Of a stretch of DNA of 64,000 nucleotides, positions 55,929 through 63,494 are shown piece after piece (position 1 is the first letter of the stretch; each line of letters opens with the position of its first letter). Source of the DNA: Bradyrhizobium niftali (lineage in GTDB: Bacteria > Pseudomonadota > Alphaproteobacteria > Rhizobiales > Xanthobacteraceae); contig NZ_SPQT01000002.1 in the NCBI RefSeq assembly GCF_004571025.1, positions 673,247 through 737,246 of the forward strand, given 5' to 3'. A program made the position numbers and the translations under genes. The notes beneath the pieces were generated by a model. It searched no databases. It was given only the letters and a program-made list of their open reading frames with translations, and was not told the DNA's origin.

Positions 55929-56851
55929 TAGAGGCCGCGGCCGCTCAGGATGCTGCGGGCCTCGGCGGCGCCGTCCGAGGCCGACGGGGCGCTCTCGGTG
56001 GCGTAGCGGCCGTCCTCGTCATAGGACACGGCGCGCGCGTTCTGGAGCGCCCGGCCCCGGCTGCGGCTCGAGGCCGACATTTCCGAGGTCGCATTGAGTG
56101 AGGCCATGTCGGCCGAGGTGGTGCCGAGATTGTAGGGGCGCCCCTCCGGCATCGGAACCTCGCCGCGGATGGTGCCACGGTTCGACGAGGGCAGCTCCGG
56201 CACGAAGGGCCTTGCCGAGGCGACCCGGACCATCGAGGGCGACGGCGCCGGGATCCCGGTGCGTAAGGTAGCCATCAGCTGCCGGTCATCGGAGCCTTCA
56301 AGCGGCGCTCGGCCGACATACTCGACGCGGACCTTGGCGACGCCATTGCCTTTGAATTCAAGGAGTTCGGCGGCTTTGTTCGAGACGTCGATGAGCCTGT
56401 TGCCGTGATAGGGACCGCGGTCATTGACCCGGACGATCAGCGACTTGCCGTTCGAGACGTTGGTCACCCGCGCATAGGACGGCATCGGCAGGGTCGGATG
56501 CGCCGCCGTCAGCGAGGTCATGTCGAATACCTCGCCATTGGCGGTCAGGCGGCCGTGGAAGTCATCGCCGTACCAGGACGCCATGCCCTCGGCGCGGTAG
56601 TTGACGTCCTCCTCCGGCACGTAGGTCCGGCCGGCGACGACATAGGGCTTGCCGACCCGGTAGGTGCCGCCGCCCTTGGGGACCGGGTCACCCAAAGCCA
56701 CGACCCGGGGGCTTGAGGACACGCCGTATTTCGGATCGACGCGGCTGGCGAACTTGTTGGAGGACGCGCAATTGGCGAGCGCGAGGCAGGTCGCGGCCGC
56801 CGCAACTCCACGCGCGGCCCGCAAAACCGAATCTGACCGTCGGATCCCCAT
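55925..56851 (-). CDS. rlpA: RlpA-like lipoprotein (septal ring lytic transglycosylase family)
   Basis: This is a 308-residue lipoprotein. The signal ends in a lipobox (CLALANCASSNKF), so it is probably outer-membrane attached. The double-psi beta-barrel domain (about residues 90-185) has GMASWYGDDFHGRLTANGEV and RVNDRGPYHGNRLIDVSNKA, with the active-site Asp of RlpA enzymes. The C-terminal part is low-complexity and lacks a recognisable SPOR domain. ATG at 56851 was chosen for the signal; the frame extends upstream. RlpA genes often precede dacC-tmk-holB, as here. Confidence 0.9.
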   Translation of the reverse strand: MGIRRSDSVLRAARGVAAAATCLALANCASSNKFASRVDPKYGVSSSPRVVALGDPVPKGGGTYRVGKPYVVAGRTYVPEEDVNYRAEGMASWYGDDFHGRLTANGEVFDMTSLTAAHPTLPMPSYARVTNVSNGKSLIVRVNDRGPYHGNRLIDVSNKAAELLEFKGNGVAKVRVEYVGRAPLEGSDDRQLMATLRTGIPAPSPSMVRVASARPFVPELPSSNRGTIRGEVPMPEGRPYNLGTTSADMASLNATSEMSASSRSRGRALQNARAVSYDEDGRYATESAPSASDGAAEARSILSGRGLY

Positions 56852-57207
56852 TCGCCCCAAATACCATCCTGCCGGAGGCCTGCCCAACCCGCTTTGGCGT
56901 TGGGGAGCGCTGTCCGGTCCTTTGCACCGAGGCGGCCCACCACCGCTTCGGACGTCGTGACGATATCGCAACCCGAACACGGCGGAAATGGGGAGCCTGC
57001 GGCGATCGCGCGGAGATGGTAAACGGCGCGTTCGCTTTCCCCAGTTGTTCTACGGAGCGCAGGCACCTGCTCTGTGCCACTCCCGGACATTCTGTTGCGC
57101 CAAATCCTCACTCCACCCCCATTGTCGCGCCGCTCACTGGAATTCTTTTGACTGTGCAAGGCCGCACGCGTTCTCTCGGATGCAAGGGCGGGATTTGGAA
57201 TTTAACG

Positions 57208-57297
57208 ATGATCGAGACGGTTTCGGCACTGATGGGTCTGGTAAGCGCGGGGATCTTCCTGGCCCATGCGTTTGAAGGTTACCGTACGAGGGCCTGA
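57208..57297 (+). CDS. 29-residue single-span membrane peptide
   Basis: The ORF encodes MIETVSALMGLVSAGIFLAH and nine more residues ending YRTRA. The first 20 form one hydrophobic helix, and the end is basic, so it should sit in the inner membrane with the C-terminus inside. There is a weak purine stretch upstream. I believe similar peptides are annotated in Bradyrhizobium, but their role is unknown. Confidence 0.55.
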   Translation: MIETVSALMGLVSAGIFLAHAFEGYRTRA

Positions 57298-57400
57298 GGG
57301 CACTCGCGCGGACGGCAAGCATCACCTCTTTCAAGACGGCACGTTCGGACAATTTTAATCGATCCGACCGAGCATCGCAGACGAGAGCGGCAGGTGTCCC

Positions 57401-57499
57401 ATGCGCAATCATGACCTGGTATCCGATGGCTTCCTGGCATTGACCGCAGGCGGTCTGGTGCTGTTGTGCTCGAGCCTTGTCGCGCTGGCCTTCGGCTGA
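57401..57499 (+). CDS. 32-residue single-span membrane peptide
   Basis: The ORF reads MRNHDLVSDGFLALTAGGLV and ends LLCSSLVALAFG, one hydrophobic helix with a short polar N-terminus. CAGG lies 7 bases before the ATG. It is one of a series of very short genes in this gap. The function is unknown. Confidence 0.5.
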   Translation: MRNHDLVSDGFLALTAGGLVLLCSSLVALAFG

Positions 57500-57654
57500 T
57501 CGCGACACCCTTTCCTCGCTTTCCAACCACGACCGTACTCCGCCGCAACACTGGTGTTTGTCCGGAATCGCCCTGCTCCCGTTTAGTTGATTGAATTTCC
57601 GCGTTCGGCGCCTCGACTCATTTCAAGAGGCCATCACCAACGAAGGTGACGCAC

Positions 57655-57783
57655 ATGCTTGCCGAGAAATTCTTCCTGGTCCTGGAATCGCTGATCCGCG
57701 GCGACCGGACCTATCCGGACGGAAGTCCCCGGGTCATCAGCACCTCACCGCACGTCCCGGTGAAGCTGCCCGACCGGAAATAG
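57655..57783 (+). CDS. 42-residue conserved-looking small protein
   Basis: The ORF reads MLAEKFFLVLESLIRGDRTY and ends VPVKLPDRK. It has an amphipathic N-terminal helix and a Pro/Ser-rich tail. GAAGGTG sits 6 bases before the ATG. The residue pattern matches what I recall of short Bradyrhizobium proteins of unknown function. It is too short for a domain assignment. Confidence 0.55.
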   Translation: MLAEKFFLVLESLIRGDRTYPDGSPRVISTSPHVPVKLPDRK

Positions 57784-57816
57784 ACCGGATCGTTTTCGCT
57801 TCCCGTCACGTGCCGC

Positions 57817-58098
57817 TCAGCGCAGGCCAAGCAGCGAGCGACGATAGAAGCTGTCGCGGGCCTCGCCGAGGCAGACGTAGCTGCCGTCAAAACCCTGGCC
57901 GTACCGCCTCTGGCCCCTCGCGTAGTAGACGCCCTTCCTGAAATCCAGCCAGACCACCTGATCGCGCGGACAATGGCGCTGCGCTTGCGCCTCGTAGCGA
58001 AACGGCGTCAGTGGCGTGGCCGACACCTCGCCGGCGCCAAGCATCATCGCCGCAACAAGCACGATCCTCCCGGGCCCGTTGCCAAAGCCACTCTGCAC
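57817..58098 (-). CDS. Small secreted protein
   Basis: This is a 93-residue protein. GTG at 58098 has GGGAGG 7 bases upstream and begins a signal peptide (IVLVAAMMLGAGEVSA). The mature part has two cysteines (HCPRDQVVWLDFRKGVYYAR, SYVCLGEARD) that likely form a disulfide, and ends YRRSLLGLR. The pattern VVWLDFRKGVYY resembles small periplasmic proteins common in Bradyrhizobium. The function is unknown. Confidence 0.72.
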   Translation of the reverse strand: MQSGFGNGPGRIVLVAAMMLGAGEVSATPLTPFRYEAQAQRHCPRDQVVWLDFRKGVYYARGQRRYGQGFDGSYVCLGEARDSFYRRSLLGLR

Positions 58099-58262
58099 GT
58101 CCTGCCTCCCGCGATCCAGGCCGTCGTGCGACGGCCGCCCGGCACGGTAGCACGAAACGGCATGGTCCCTGGAAGCCTGCAAGCGCAGCTCGCGTCTTCC
58201 GCCGGCCATCTTGTCGGGCTACATGAAAGCGAGATTCATCTCGATGCGAGGATGCGGCCTGA

Positions 58263-58841
58263 ATGTCGGTTGAGCCTGCCCCCACGACCGAAGCCCGCCC
58301 GCCCTCGCCGCGCCTCGGCCTGCTGCCGATGATCATCTTCGGCTCGCGCTGGCTGCAACTGCCGCTCTATCTCGGACTGATCGTGGCGCAGTGCGTCTAC
58401 ATCGCGCTGTTCCTCAAGGAGCTGTGGCATCTGTCGTGGCACGCCCTCGATCTCACCGAACAGCAGATCATGATGAGCGTGCTGGCGCTGATCGACGTCG
58501 TGATGATCTCCAACCTGCTGGTGATGGTCATCGTCGGCGGCTACGAGACGTTCGTGTCGCGGCTCGATCTCCAGGGCCATCCCGACGAGCCGGAATGGCT
58601 CGGCCATGTCAATGCGAGCGTCCTGAAGATCAAGCTCGCCATGGCCATCATCGGCATCTCCTCGATCGCGCTGCTCCGCACCTTCATCGAGGCCGGCAAT
58701 CTCGGCTCGAGCCGTGCTGGCTTCACAGAGACTGGCGTGATGTGGCAGGTGCTGATCCACGTCACCTTCATCGTCTCGGCGCTCGGCATCGCCTACGTCG
58801 ACAAGCTCAGCGACTCCGGAATGCGCAGACATGCAGAGTGA
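58263..58841 (+). CDS. UPF0114/YqhA family membrane protein
   Basis: This is a 192-residue inner-membrane protein with four spans ([80 protein letters not shown]). The segment [20 protein letters not shown] is characteristic of the YqhA family, whose function is unknown. It stands alone between the secreted protein and the zeta inhibitor. Confidence 0.88.
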   Translation: MSVEPAPTTEARPPSPRLGLLPMIIFGSRWLQLPLYLGLIVAQCVYIALFLKELWHLSWHALDLTEQQIMMSVLALIDVVMISNLLVMVIVGGYETFVSRLDLQGHPDEPEWLGHVNASVLKIKLAMAIIGISSIALLRTFIEAGNLGSSRAGFTETGVMWQVLIHVTFIVSALGIAYVDKLSDSGMRRHAE

Positions 58842-58895
58842 GGGACCGCCCGCACACCTTGCATGGAGTTGTGGGCACCAAACCGCGCCGCGCGC

Positions 58896-59213
58896 TCACT
58901 CTTTGGCTTCGAGTTGTTGAATGGCCTGATGCAGGCATTCCTGGAACTTCGCGGCGACCTGCTCGCGCGCCACGCCCTTGGGGGCGAGATCGCCTGACAC
59001 CTTGTCCACGACCTCGTCCATCGTCCGGCTCTCCAGATGGTCCGTCGCCAGCGCTGTGGAATAGCTCCTGGCGGCATCGCCGCTGAGTCCGAGCTGGCTT
59101 GCGGCCCAGAGTCCGAGCAGCTTGTTCGACCGGGCCGTGGCCCTGAACATGAGCTCCTCGTCGTGGACGAATTTAGCCTCAAAGCCCTGCTCGCGCTTGT
59201 CGAACGTGGTCAT
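58896..59213 (-). CDS. F1-ATPase inhibitor zeta-type protein (DUF1476)
   Basis: This is a 105-residue all-helical protein of the family that in Paracoccus is the zeta subunit, a natural inhibitor of the F1FO-ATPase in alpha-proteobacteria. The N-terminus MTTFDKREQGFEAKFVHDEE is the inhibitory segment and is typical, followed by ATARSNKLLGLWAASQLGLS. I chose ATG at 59213; a start four codons earlier is possible. It is not near an atp operon, which is usual for this family. Confidence 0.88.
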   Translation of the reverse strand: MTTFDKREQGFEAKFVHDEELMFRATARSNKLLGLWAASQLGLSGDAARSYSTALATDHLESRTMDEVVDKVSGDLAPKGVAREQVAAKFQECLHQAIQQLEAKE

Positions 59214-59572
59214 AGTCAGCTCCATTGCGTTTTCGCTGATGAGGATCGGACTGGCTGGGAGCGAACGTCTCCGTCATTCACGTCAGTTGAGGATCATTTG
59301 AATCTTCGGGCGGAAGGCAAACGCCGTCAAGCCTGCCGCTCGTGGCGGGCCCGGCGCCGCATGGCCCGGAGACATCGAGAGCTGGCGCATGGACAGAGAG
59401 CTGCGGGAGTTTCGACGGATTGAACGGGTCTGCCTGAGGCCCATTCGCCCCGCCACGCAATGGTAGGCGCCGTCCAGGCGCTCAAGCTCGCCTTAGGCGC
59501 GACGTAACGGGACCACGTCCGGCCCCGTCGGAGGATCAATCAAGGAGATGTTGGCGCGGCGACCGCGTTCGG
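59214..59572. other. Gene-free stretch
   Basis: No supported gene was found. A 25-codon plus-strand ORF (59389-59466) and a 60-codon minus-strand ORF lack ribosome sites and family features. The promoter of the zeta-type gene must be at the left end. Confidence 0.4.
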
Positions 59573-59764
59573 TCAGCCCTTTGCGGTTGCCGCTTCGCGT
59601 GCAAGCCGCTCGGCCCTCAGCCGTTCCTTGTTGGCGTAGAACTGCTTCTGCGCCTCCTCATGGTCGCGCATGGCCTTCTCGGCCTCGATCCGGCGTGCCG
59701 CATCGCGTGCCTGGCGCTGTTCGGGGGTCAGGGGTTTGCGTCGGAAGGAAAGGTCTTCGGTCAT
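59573..59764 (-). CDS. Small charged helical protein
   Basis: This is a 63-residue protein (MTEDLSFRRKPLTPEQRQAR and on), very rich in Arg, Glu and Ala, predicted as one long helix or coiled coil (RIEAEKAMRDHEEAQKQFYA, NKERLRAERLAREAATA). The pattern looks like a true protein and resembles short Rhizobiales proteins of unknown function. Confidence 0.65.
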   Translation of the reverse strand: MTEDLSFRRKPLTPEQRQARDAARRIEAEKAMRDHEEAQKQFYANKERLRAERLAREAATAKG

Positions 59765-60146
59765 GGCAAGACAACGCGGCAGCGGGGCAACGGTTCCACC
59801 CCGAACCGGGCGGGCCGGCCAAGGTCAAACCGAGATATCCGCATCGTCAGGACGTTACTGGCAGGAAAAGACCTCAACATCGCCCGCAGCCCTCCCAGCA
59901 GGACAGGCCGCCCAAAAACAAAATCTCGAAAAACAACCCCATGCACAGTAGCTAAGTCCTGCTGGCGCAACGGTTTTTGGAATCCACGAAACGCCCTTTG
60001 ATGCGTCGGGCAAAACAGTGGCATTCTGCCACCTTCGGAAAATCCGCTGGCCATGAGCGTCGGCGCCGAATCGGGGCAGCCGGATCGGTTGACGTTAGAC
60101 GCGTCGCGGCCGCCAGCGGAGCAGCGGCAACCGCCCCGGCGCGAAG
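59765..60146. other. Gene-free stretch holding a dispersed repeat
   Basis: No convincing gene was found. It contains copy 2 of the 26-base repeat at 59927-59952. Sequence quality for coding is poor on both strands. Confidence 0.4.
59927..59952 (-). repeat. 26-base dispersed repeat, copy 2
   Basis: This is an exact reverse complement of 43257-43282. It reads CGAAAAACAACCCCATGCAC on the plus strand, followed by AGTAGC. On its own minus strand it ends in a T-run like copy 1. Confidence 0.7.
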
Positions 60147-60398
60147 ATGCCTTTCGCGGACAGACTGCTGTTCACCGAGGCCAAGCTGAAAGCTCCGCAA
60201 GAATTCGCGCGGCGATCGATACCGGACGCTTGGCGCGCCGTCGCGCGAATGGGCCACCAGGCAAATCGCTGGCACGAAACGTCAATCGCTTTTCCTCTTT
60301 CGCAGGATGAGGAGGCGCGTCGAGAGTTCGCGGCAGCTGCGGAACACGACGTCATTGAGACAGGTCAATACGTGCAAGCCCAGGCTCTGGGATCTTAA
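60147..60398 (+). CDS. Hypothetical protein, uncertain
   Basis: This is an 83-residue ORF (MPFADRLLFTEAKLKAPQEF, then SIPDAWRAVARMGHQANRWH). The end DEEARREFAAAAEHDVIETG is helical. There is no strong ribosome site, and the opposite strand is also open over most of it. It ends 25 bases before the coiled-coil gene. I list it as possible only. Confidence 0.35.
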   Translation: MPFADRLLFTEAKLKAPQEFARRSIPDAWRAVARMGHQANRWHETSIAFPLSQDEEARREFAAAAEHDVIETGQYVQAQALGS

Positions 60399-60423
60399 CT
60401 TCGGCAAGCAGATGGAGACGGCC

Positions 60424-61032
60424 ATGTCACAGCAGAGCAGCATGCATTTCTACCTCAGTTGGGCCAAGGAGCGGATCGACGAAATGGACGCTGCATTGGC
60501 CTCGTTCGAGGTCAAAGTCGGCCAGGCCAAGGCTGAGTCCAGGGTCAAGACTGATCAGCTCCTGTCCGATCTGACCAAGCGCCGTGACGAGTTTCAGGCC
60601 CTGCTCAAGACCCAGGCCGAGGCGGGCGAAACCGCCTGGGCGGGCGCCAAGACGGAGCTTGAAAGGCAATGGGCCGGGTTCGAGGCCCAGGTGAAGACCT
60701 ACTTCGAGGGCGCTGGCAAACAGCTCGAGCAGCAGCAGGCCACGTTCAAGGACGTTGCGGCTGCGCAGTCCAAGGCCTGGCGCGAAGCTGCGGACAAATT
60801 CCGCGAGGCCGCGGGCAAAGTGGCCGCAGCCCGAACCGTTGATGTCGATGCCGCGCTCAAGCAAATGAGATCCGATGCGTCCGAAGCAGAAGCGCGTCTG
60901 CAGAAGCTGAAACAGGCTGGCAGCGAATCCTGGTCGGTCCTGAGCGCCGCACTCGCCGAGTCCCGGAAGGCGTTCGACCAAGCGAACAAGGCCGCGTGGG
61001 ACGCGCTGAAGGGCGCAGGTCCAAAGAGCTGA
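60424..61032 (+). CDS. Coiled-coil apolipoprotein-like protein
   Basis: This is a 202-residue protein that is helical throughout, with heptad-like charged repeats (FYLSWAKERIDEMDAALASF, LTKRRDEFQALLKTQAEAGE, QVKTYFEGAGKQLEQQQATF, DKFREAAGKVAAARTVDVDA). It resembles phasin or apolipoprotein A-like helical proteins; no catalytic motif is seen. ATG at 60424 has GGAG 8 bases upstream; an ATG four codons earlier is less good. It may bind lipid, granules or membranes. Confidence 0.7.
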   Translation: MSQQSSMHFYLSWAKERIDEMDAALASFEVKVGQAKAESRVKTDQLLSDLTKRRDEFQALLKTQAEAGETAWAGAKTELERQWAGFEAQVKTYFEGAGKQLEQQQATFKDVAAAQSKAWREAADKFREAAGKVAAARTVDVDAALKQMRSDASEAEARLQKLKQAGSESWSVLSAALAESRKAFDQANKAAWDALKGAGPKS

Positions 61033-61035
61033 AAG

Positions 61036-61231
61036 TTTCGCTTCCGAAGAAAGAGCGTGACGCGCCCGAGTGGCGCGCAGCGATGGAAGCCTTGCTTCTG
61101 GTGGTCGCGCGGCGGCCCGACCATGTTCGCCCGTATCGGCGTCATGCGGGCGCTGAACCGACGTCCCGAAGCTCAATCCCAAGGGAAAGGAGCCGTATTG
61201 GGGTCGACGCAAGCCGAACAGGGATCAGTGA
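61036..61231 (+). pseudogene. Frameshifted relic of a short conserved protein
   Basis: Three pieces in three successive frames read as one short protein: LPKKERDAPEWRAAMEALLL, then GGPTMFARIGVMRALNR (ATG at 61123), then NPKGKEPYWGRRKPNRDQ ending at the TGA 61229-61231. I recall an intact Rhizobiales family of about 60 residues with this exact order (EWxAAMEALxLV, GGPTMFARIGVMRALNR, FNPDRK, HWGRRKLKRD). Two shifts of +1 break it here. It could be decay or a sequencing error. Confidence 0.55.
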
Positions 61232-61318
61232 CCGTCTTTCTCTGGGTAGACGCCACACGATTATCATTTTTAGTCGGAATCAATTGAGCCGTTGCTTCAA
61301 TTATAAGGAACGTCATTC

Positions 61319-61531
61319 ATGACCAAGGAAAATTGCCTGATCGTCCACGTTGCCGGAAGACAGTTGGATCTGCTGCGAGGAGAAGCCTCCCGCATTGCAA
61401 GGGACAATAAAATTGATTGGTGGATCGATCACGCCGATGTCGGCACGCGCTTCTGCTTCGAAGATGCAAAGGCGAAAGAAACCTTCGCACTCACCTGCGA
61501 CAATTTCGGCGTTCCGTGCCGCGACGGCTGA
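61319..61531 (+). CDS. Small hypothetical protein
   Basis: This is a 70-residue protein (MTKENCLIVHVAGRQLDLLR, ending CDNFGVPCRDG) with three cysteines and a mixed alpha/beta pattern. AAGGAA lies 8 bases before the ATG and the leader is AT-rich, as expected for a promoter. I do not recognise a family, but the features support a real gene. Confidence 0.6.
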   Translation: MTKENCLIVHVAGRQLDLLRGEASRIARDNKIDWWIDHADVGTRFCFEDAKAKETFALTCDNFGVPCRDG

Positions 61532-61913
61532 CCAAGCCCAAACGGGAAAAGCCGCAGGGTGGTTCCAGCCCCCACTGCGGCCATCCCGGACAAAGTAAAA
61601 ATCGGTACTCAAATTACGCCGGTGTTCTTTCTATAGAACACCCCGTTCCGAAAATGGATTCCGTACAACTACCGGAGCGCGATGTTCCACAGCATTGCTG
61701 TCCGAACGCGAACATGGCACGGCTCGCAGCCCCCAAGCCTCCCGGCTGCCGGTTCAATTGCGGATCAGAGCGCCGGGAGTGAGTGCCGCTGCGCCCCCAA
61801 ACCCTTCTGGCGAATAGGAACGTTGGCTGTATTGCCAAGCTTTTCCGATGCCCTTCTCCAAGGGCACTCGCTAGCACCAGCTCACCCGATCCCACTGAGC
61901 TGTTTTCTTGTGC
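61532..61913. other. Gene-free stretch with a hairpin
   Basis: No supported gene was found. A perfect 8-bp inverted repeat occurs at 61621-61642 (listed separately). Open frames overlap on both strands without ribosome sites. Confidence 0.4.
61621..61642. other. Perfect 8-bp inverted repeat
   Basis: GGTGTTCT-TTCTAT-AGAACACC forms a hairpin with a 6-base loop or a 22-base operator. No T-run follows, so it may be a protein-binding site rather than a terminator. Confidence 0.45.
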
Positions 61914-62000
61914 CTATACTTGGCGATGCAACCCCCAAAAGGCGATCAGCAGGAGAGCTGCGGCCCCAATTCCCAGCAATAGGAGAATGGCTTCCAGCAT
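61914..62000 (-). CDS. 28-residue membrane peptide
   Basis: The ORF encodes MLEAILLLLGIGAAALLLIA followed by FWGLHRQV. It is one long hydrophobic helix with a Glu near the start and basic residues at the end. GGAG lies 11 bases before the ATG. It resembles the other single-span peptides in this region. It may be a structural or toxin-like membrane peptide; no antitoxin is evident. Confidence 0.45.
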   Translation of the reverse strand: MLEAILLLLGIGAAALLLIAFWGLHRQV

Positions 62001-62382
62001 GGCGAATCAAGCTCCGCCCCTCTGGAAGGATATACCTTTTCGGATTTTAGTCACCGAGGCTCGCCAGCGGGTGCTGCTTCCAGGAGCAATTGCCTCATCT
62101 TCGCATTGCTCTTCGAACGTCGTAGCCGCTCACGTGTCACGGCCGGCAGCTGCGCGGATCATCTGAACAATTCTCTCGTGTGTGTTGCTCGCTGGCGCGT
62201 CGGTAAGTGATGCTGACGCTCAGGCCGCAGGCGCAGGCGCAGGAGCCGGCGGCTCGGCCATTCAGCCCGGCAGCGGAGAGGACCCTGCCCGCCGCCTTAG
62301 GCGCTAATGCGCGCGAGGCGCTGTCACGGTTGAGACAGAGGCCGCCCGATGGGCGGCCCTGTCATGCCAAACGGGAAACACG
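62001..62382. other. Gene-free stretch
   Basis: No supported gene was found. A Gly/Ala-rich frame around 62190-62305 could be a relic of a secreted protein but has no good start. A strong hairpin occurs at 62334-62363. Confidence 0.35.
62334..62363. terminator. Strong GC hairpin
   Basis: GACAG-A-GGCCGCCC, a GAT loop, and GGGCGGCC-CTGTC form a 13-bp stem with one bulged A. It lies just beyond the end of the minus-strand secreted-protein gene (stop at 62383), where it could end that transcript, although no T-run follows. Confidence 0.5.
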
Positions 62383-62688
62383 TCAGCGAGATCTGGAGCA
62401 GCGCAAATTCCTTCGTCCCCCATGAGGGTCGTCAGAGGCTTCGCAGGAACCTACCAGCTCGCCTCCAACGGATATCATGATCATTGAGCGACCATAACTC
62501 TTCAGGGATCTCGTGAAGCATTGAATGTCGTCTGGCCGCGGCGTCCTCCCATTTTTGCGCATCTCGGCTGCTACGCGATCCACGACGGCGGAGGGACAGG
62601 TGTTCGCCGTGTATGCAGCAGCCGGTGGCACAGCAGGGCCAAGCACGATCGGCGCCAAAACGCTTGTCCAGAATGCTTGACGCCTCAC
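62383..62688 (-). CDS. Small secreted protein, unknown
   Basis: This is a 101-residue protein. GTG at 62688 has GAGGG 8 bases upstream and starts a signal peptide (VRRQAFWTSVLAPIVLGPAV, cleaved near PPAAA). The mature part has three cysteines around TCPSAVVDRVAAEMRKNGRT and IQCFTRSLKSYG, with a basic C-terminus. I do not recognise a family. A hairpin follows its stop. Confidence 0.5.
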   Translation of the reverse strand: MRRQAFWTSVLAPIVLGPAVPPAAAYTANTCPSAVVDRVAAEMRKNGRTPRPDDIQCFTRSLKSYGRSMIMISVGGELVGSCEASDDPHGGRRNLRCSRSR

Positions 62689-62717
62689 GGTGTTGCCCTC
62701 GCCCCCTGCTGAACAGA

Positions 62718-62807
62718 TCAAATCGCTACAAGGTCGGCGGCGCATTCAAATGCATCATTGAGTCTCTGCATTCCTTCTTTGGCCACTTGCTGAATATGCT
62801 CGTTCAT
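62718..62807 (-). CDS. 29-residue helical peptide, possible
   Basis: The ORF encodes MNEHIQQVAKEGMQRLNDAF followed by ECAADLVAI, an amphipathic helix. AAGG lies 8 bases before the ATG. The same frame runs upstream without a stop for about 35 codons, so this could instead be the end of a decayed longer gene. Confidence 0.35.
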   Translation of the reverse strand: MNEHIQQVAKEGMQRLNDAFECAADLVAI

Positions 62808-62924
62808 GTGAGCGACCTTGTCCAGGCGGCAGTCCCCGAGCTGCGCCTGCGCCTCCCCGGCAAAGTGTTCAGGTGGCCACCGCCGAAGCGGCCGCTGCGC
62901 CGCTGCCGGTCGCGGAGGTACGCA

Positions 62925-63095
62925 TCAGTCGTCCCAGACGCGCTTGCCGCAGGGGCATTCGAACATGCGCGTGATGCCTCCGCTTTCAGAGTCCACCACC
63001 GCTCGTACAAGCTTCATTTTCTTGCCGCAGATGCGGCAGGTTCTGATTGAGTTGTCCTCGACAACGCAGATCTTCTCAGCACGAAATATTTCCAT
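62925..63095 (-). CDS. Small zinc-ribbon protein
   Basis: This is a 56-residue protein: MEIFRAEKICVVEDNSIRTC, then RICGKKMKLVRAVVD, then ITRMFECPCGKRVWDD. The pairs CRICG (Cys20-Cys23) and CPCG (Cys47-Cys49) form a typical zinc ribbon of rubredoxin-like layout. Single-domain proteins like this may bind RNA, DNA or protein. It is too short to have been picked up by length-filtered ORF calling. No partner gene is evident. Confidence 0.7.
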   Translation of the reverse strand: MEIFRAEKICVVEDNSIRTCRICGKKMKLVRAVVDSESGGITRMFECPCGKRVWDD

Positions 63096-63293
63096 GAGTC
63101 GCGCCCCCGTCCGAGGTGACCTGGTGGAATTACAGACCTACTGAAGCAGGGAAAATGGAAGAACTGGGTGCCAAGCTGCGCGAGGAGTTTGCGACTGGAC
63201 ACGGAGCAAATCAAGACGCGCCGGCTATCCCGACGATCCTTTTGGGGTACCTCATTAGGGTGGCCCGAGGGCCGGAACGGAGCGATCCGTTAA

Positions 63294-63494
63294 TCAGAGG
63301 TTGGTCTTGATGTAATCCCTATGCAAAACGGTTGGTCGTTGGGCACCATCGAACAGAACGGTGATGCCGGTCGTACGATGGCCTATGGCGACAACGACGC
63401 CAACCTTGTCAGCAAGGTCAGGGCAACGAATTCTTCCGATTTCGCTGAGCTTGAAACGCGCGCCGACTGCAATCCTATCCATTTTCAAATCCAT
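63294..63494 (-). CDS. Small conserved-looking hypothetical protein
   Basis: This is a 66-residue protein (MDLKMDRIAVGARFKLSEIG, RIRCPDLADKVGVVVAIGHR, TTGITVLFDGAQRPTVLHRD, YIKTNL). The beta-rich pattern with VLFDG and PTxLHRDYI matches what I recall of a short Bradyrhizobium family with an SH3-like or KOW-like fold. ATG at 63494 was chosen; the frame opens at 63539. The function is unknown. Confidence 0.65.
   Translation of the reverse strand: MDLKMDRIAVGARFKLSEIGRIRCPDLADKVGVVVAIGHRTTGITVLFDGAQRPTVLHRDYIKTNL

Noticed and set aside
57817..58209. Longer start for the small secreted protein
   Set aside because: The ribosome site and signal peptide both fit GTG at 58098; the upstream codons do not.
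62190..62305. Gly/Ala-rich frame resembling a secreted protein
   Set aside because: It has no convincing start and a composition expected from GC-rich repeats.
63116..63310. 64-codon plus-strand ORF containing MEELGAKLREEF
   Set aside because: It briefly looked like a NepR-type anti-sigma factor, but the rest of the frame does not fit and no EcfG or PhyR gene is nearby.
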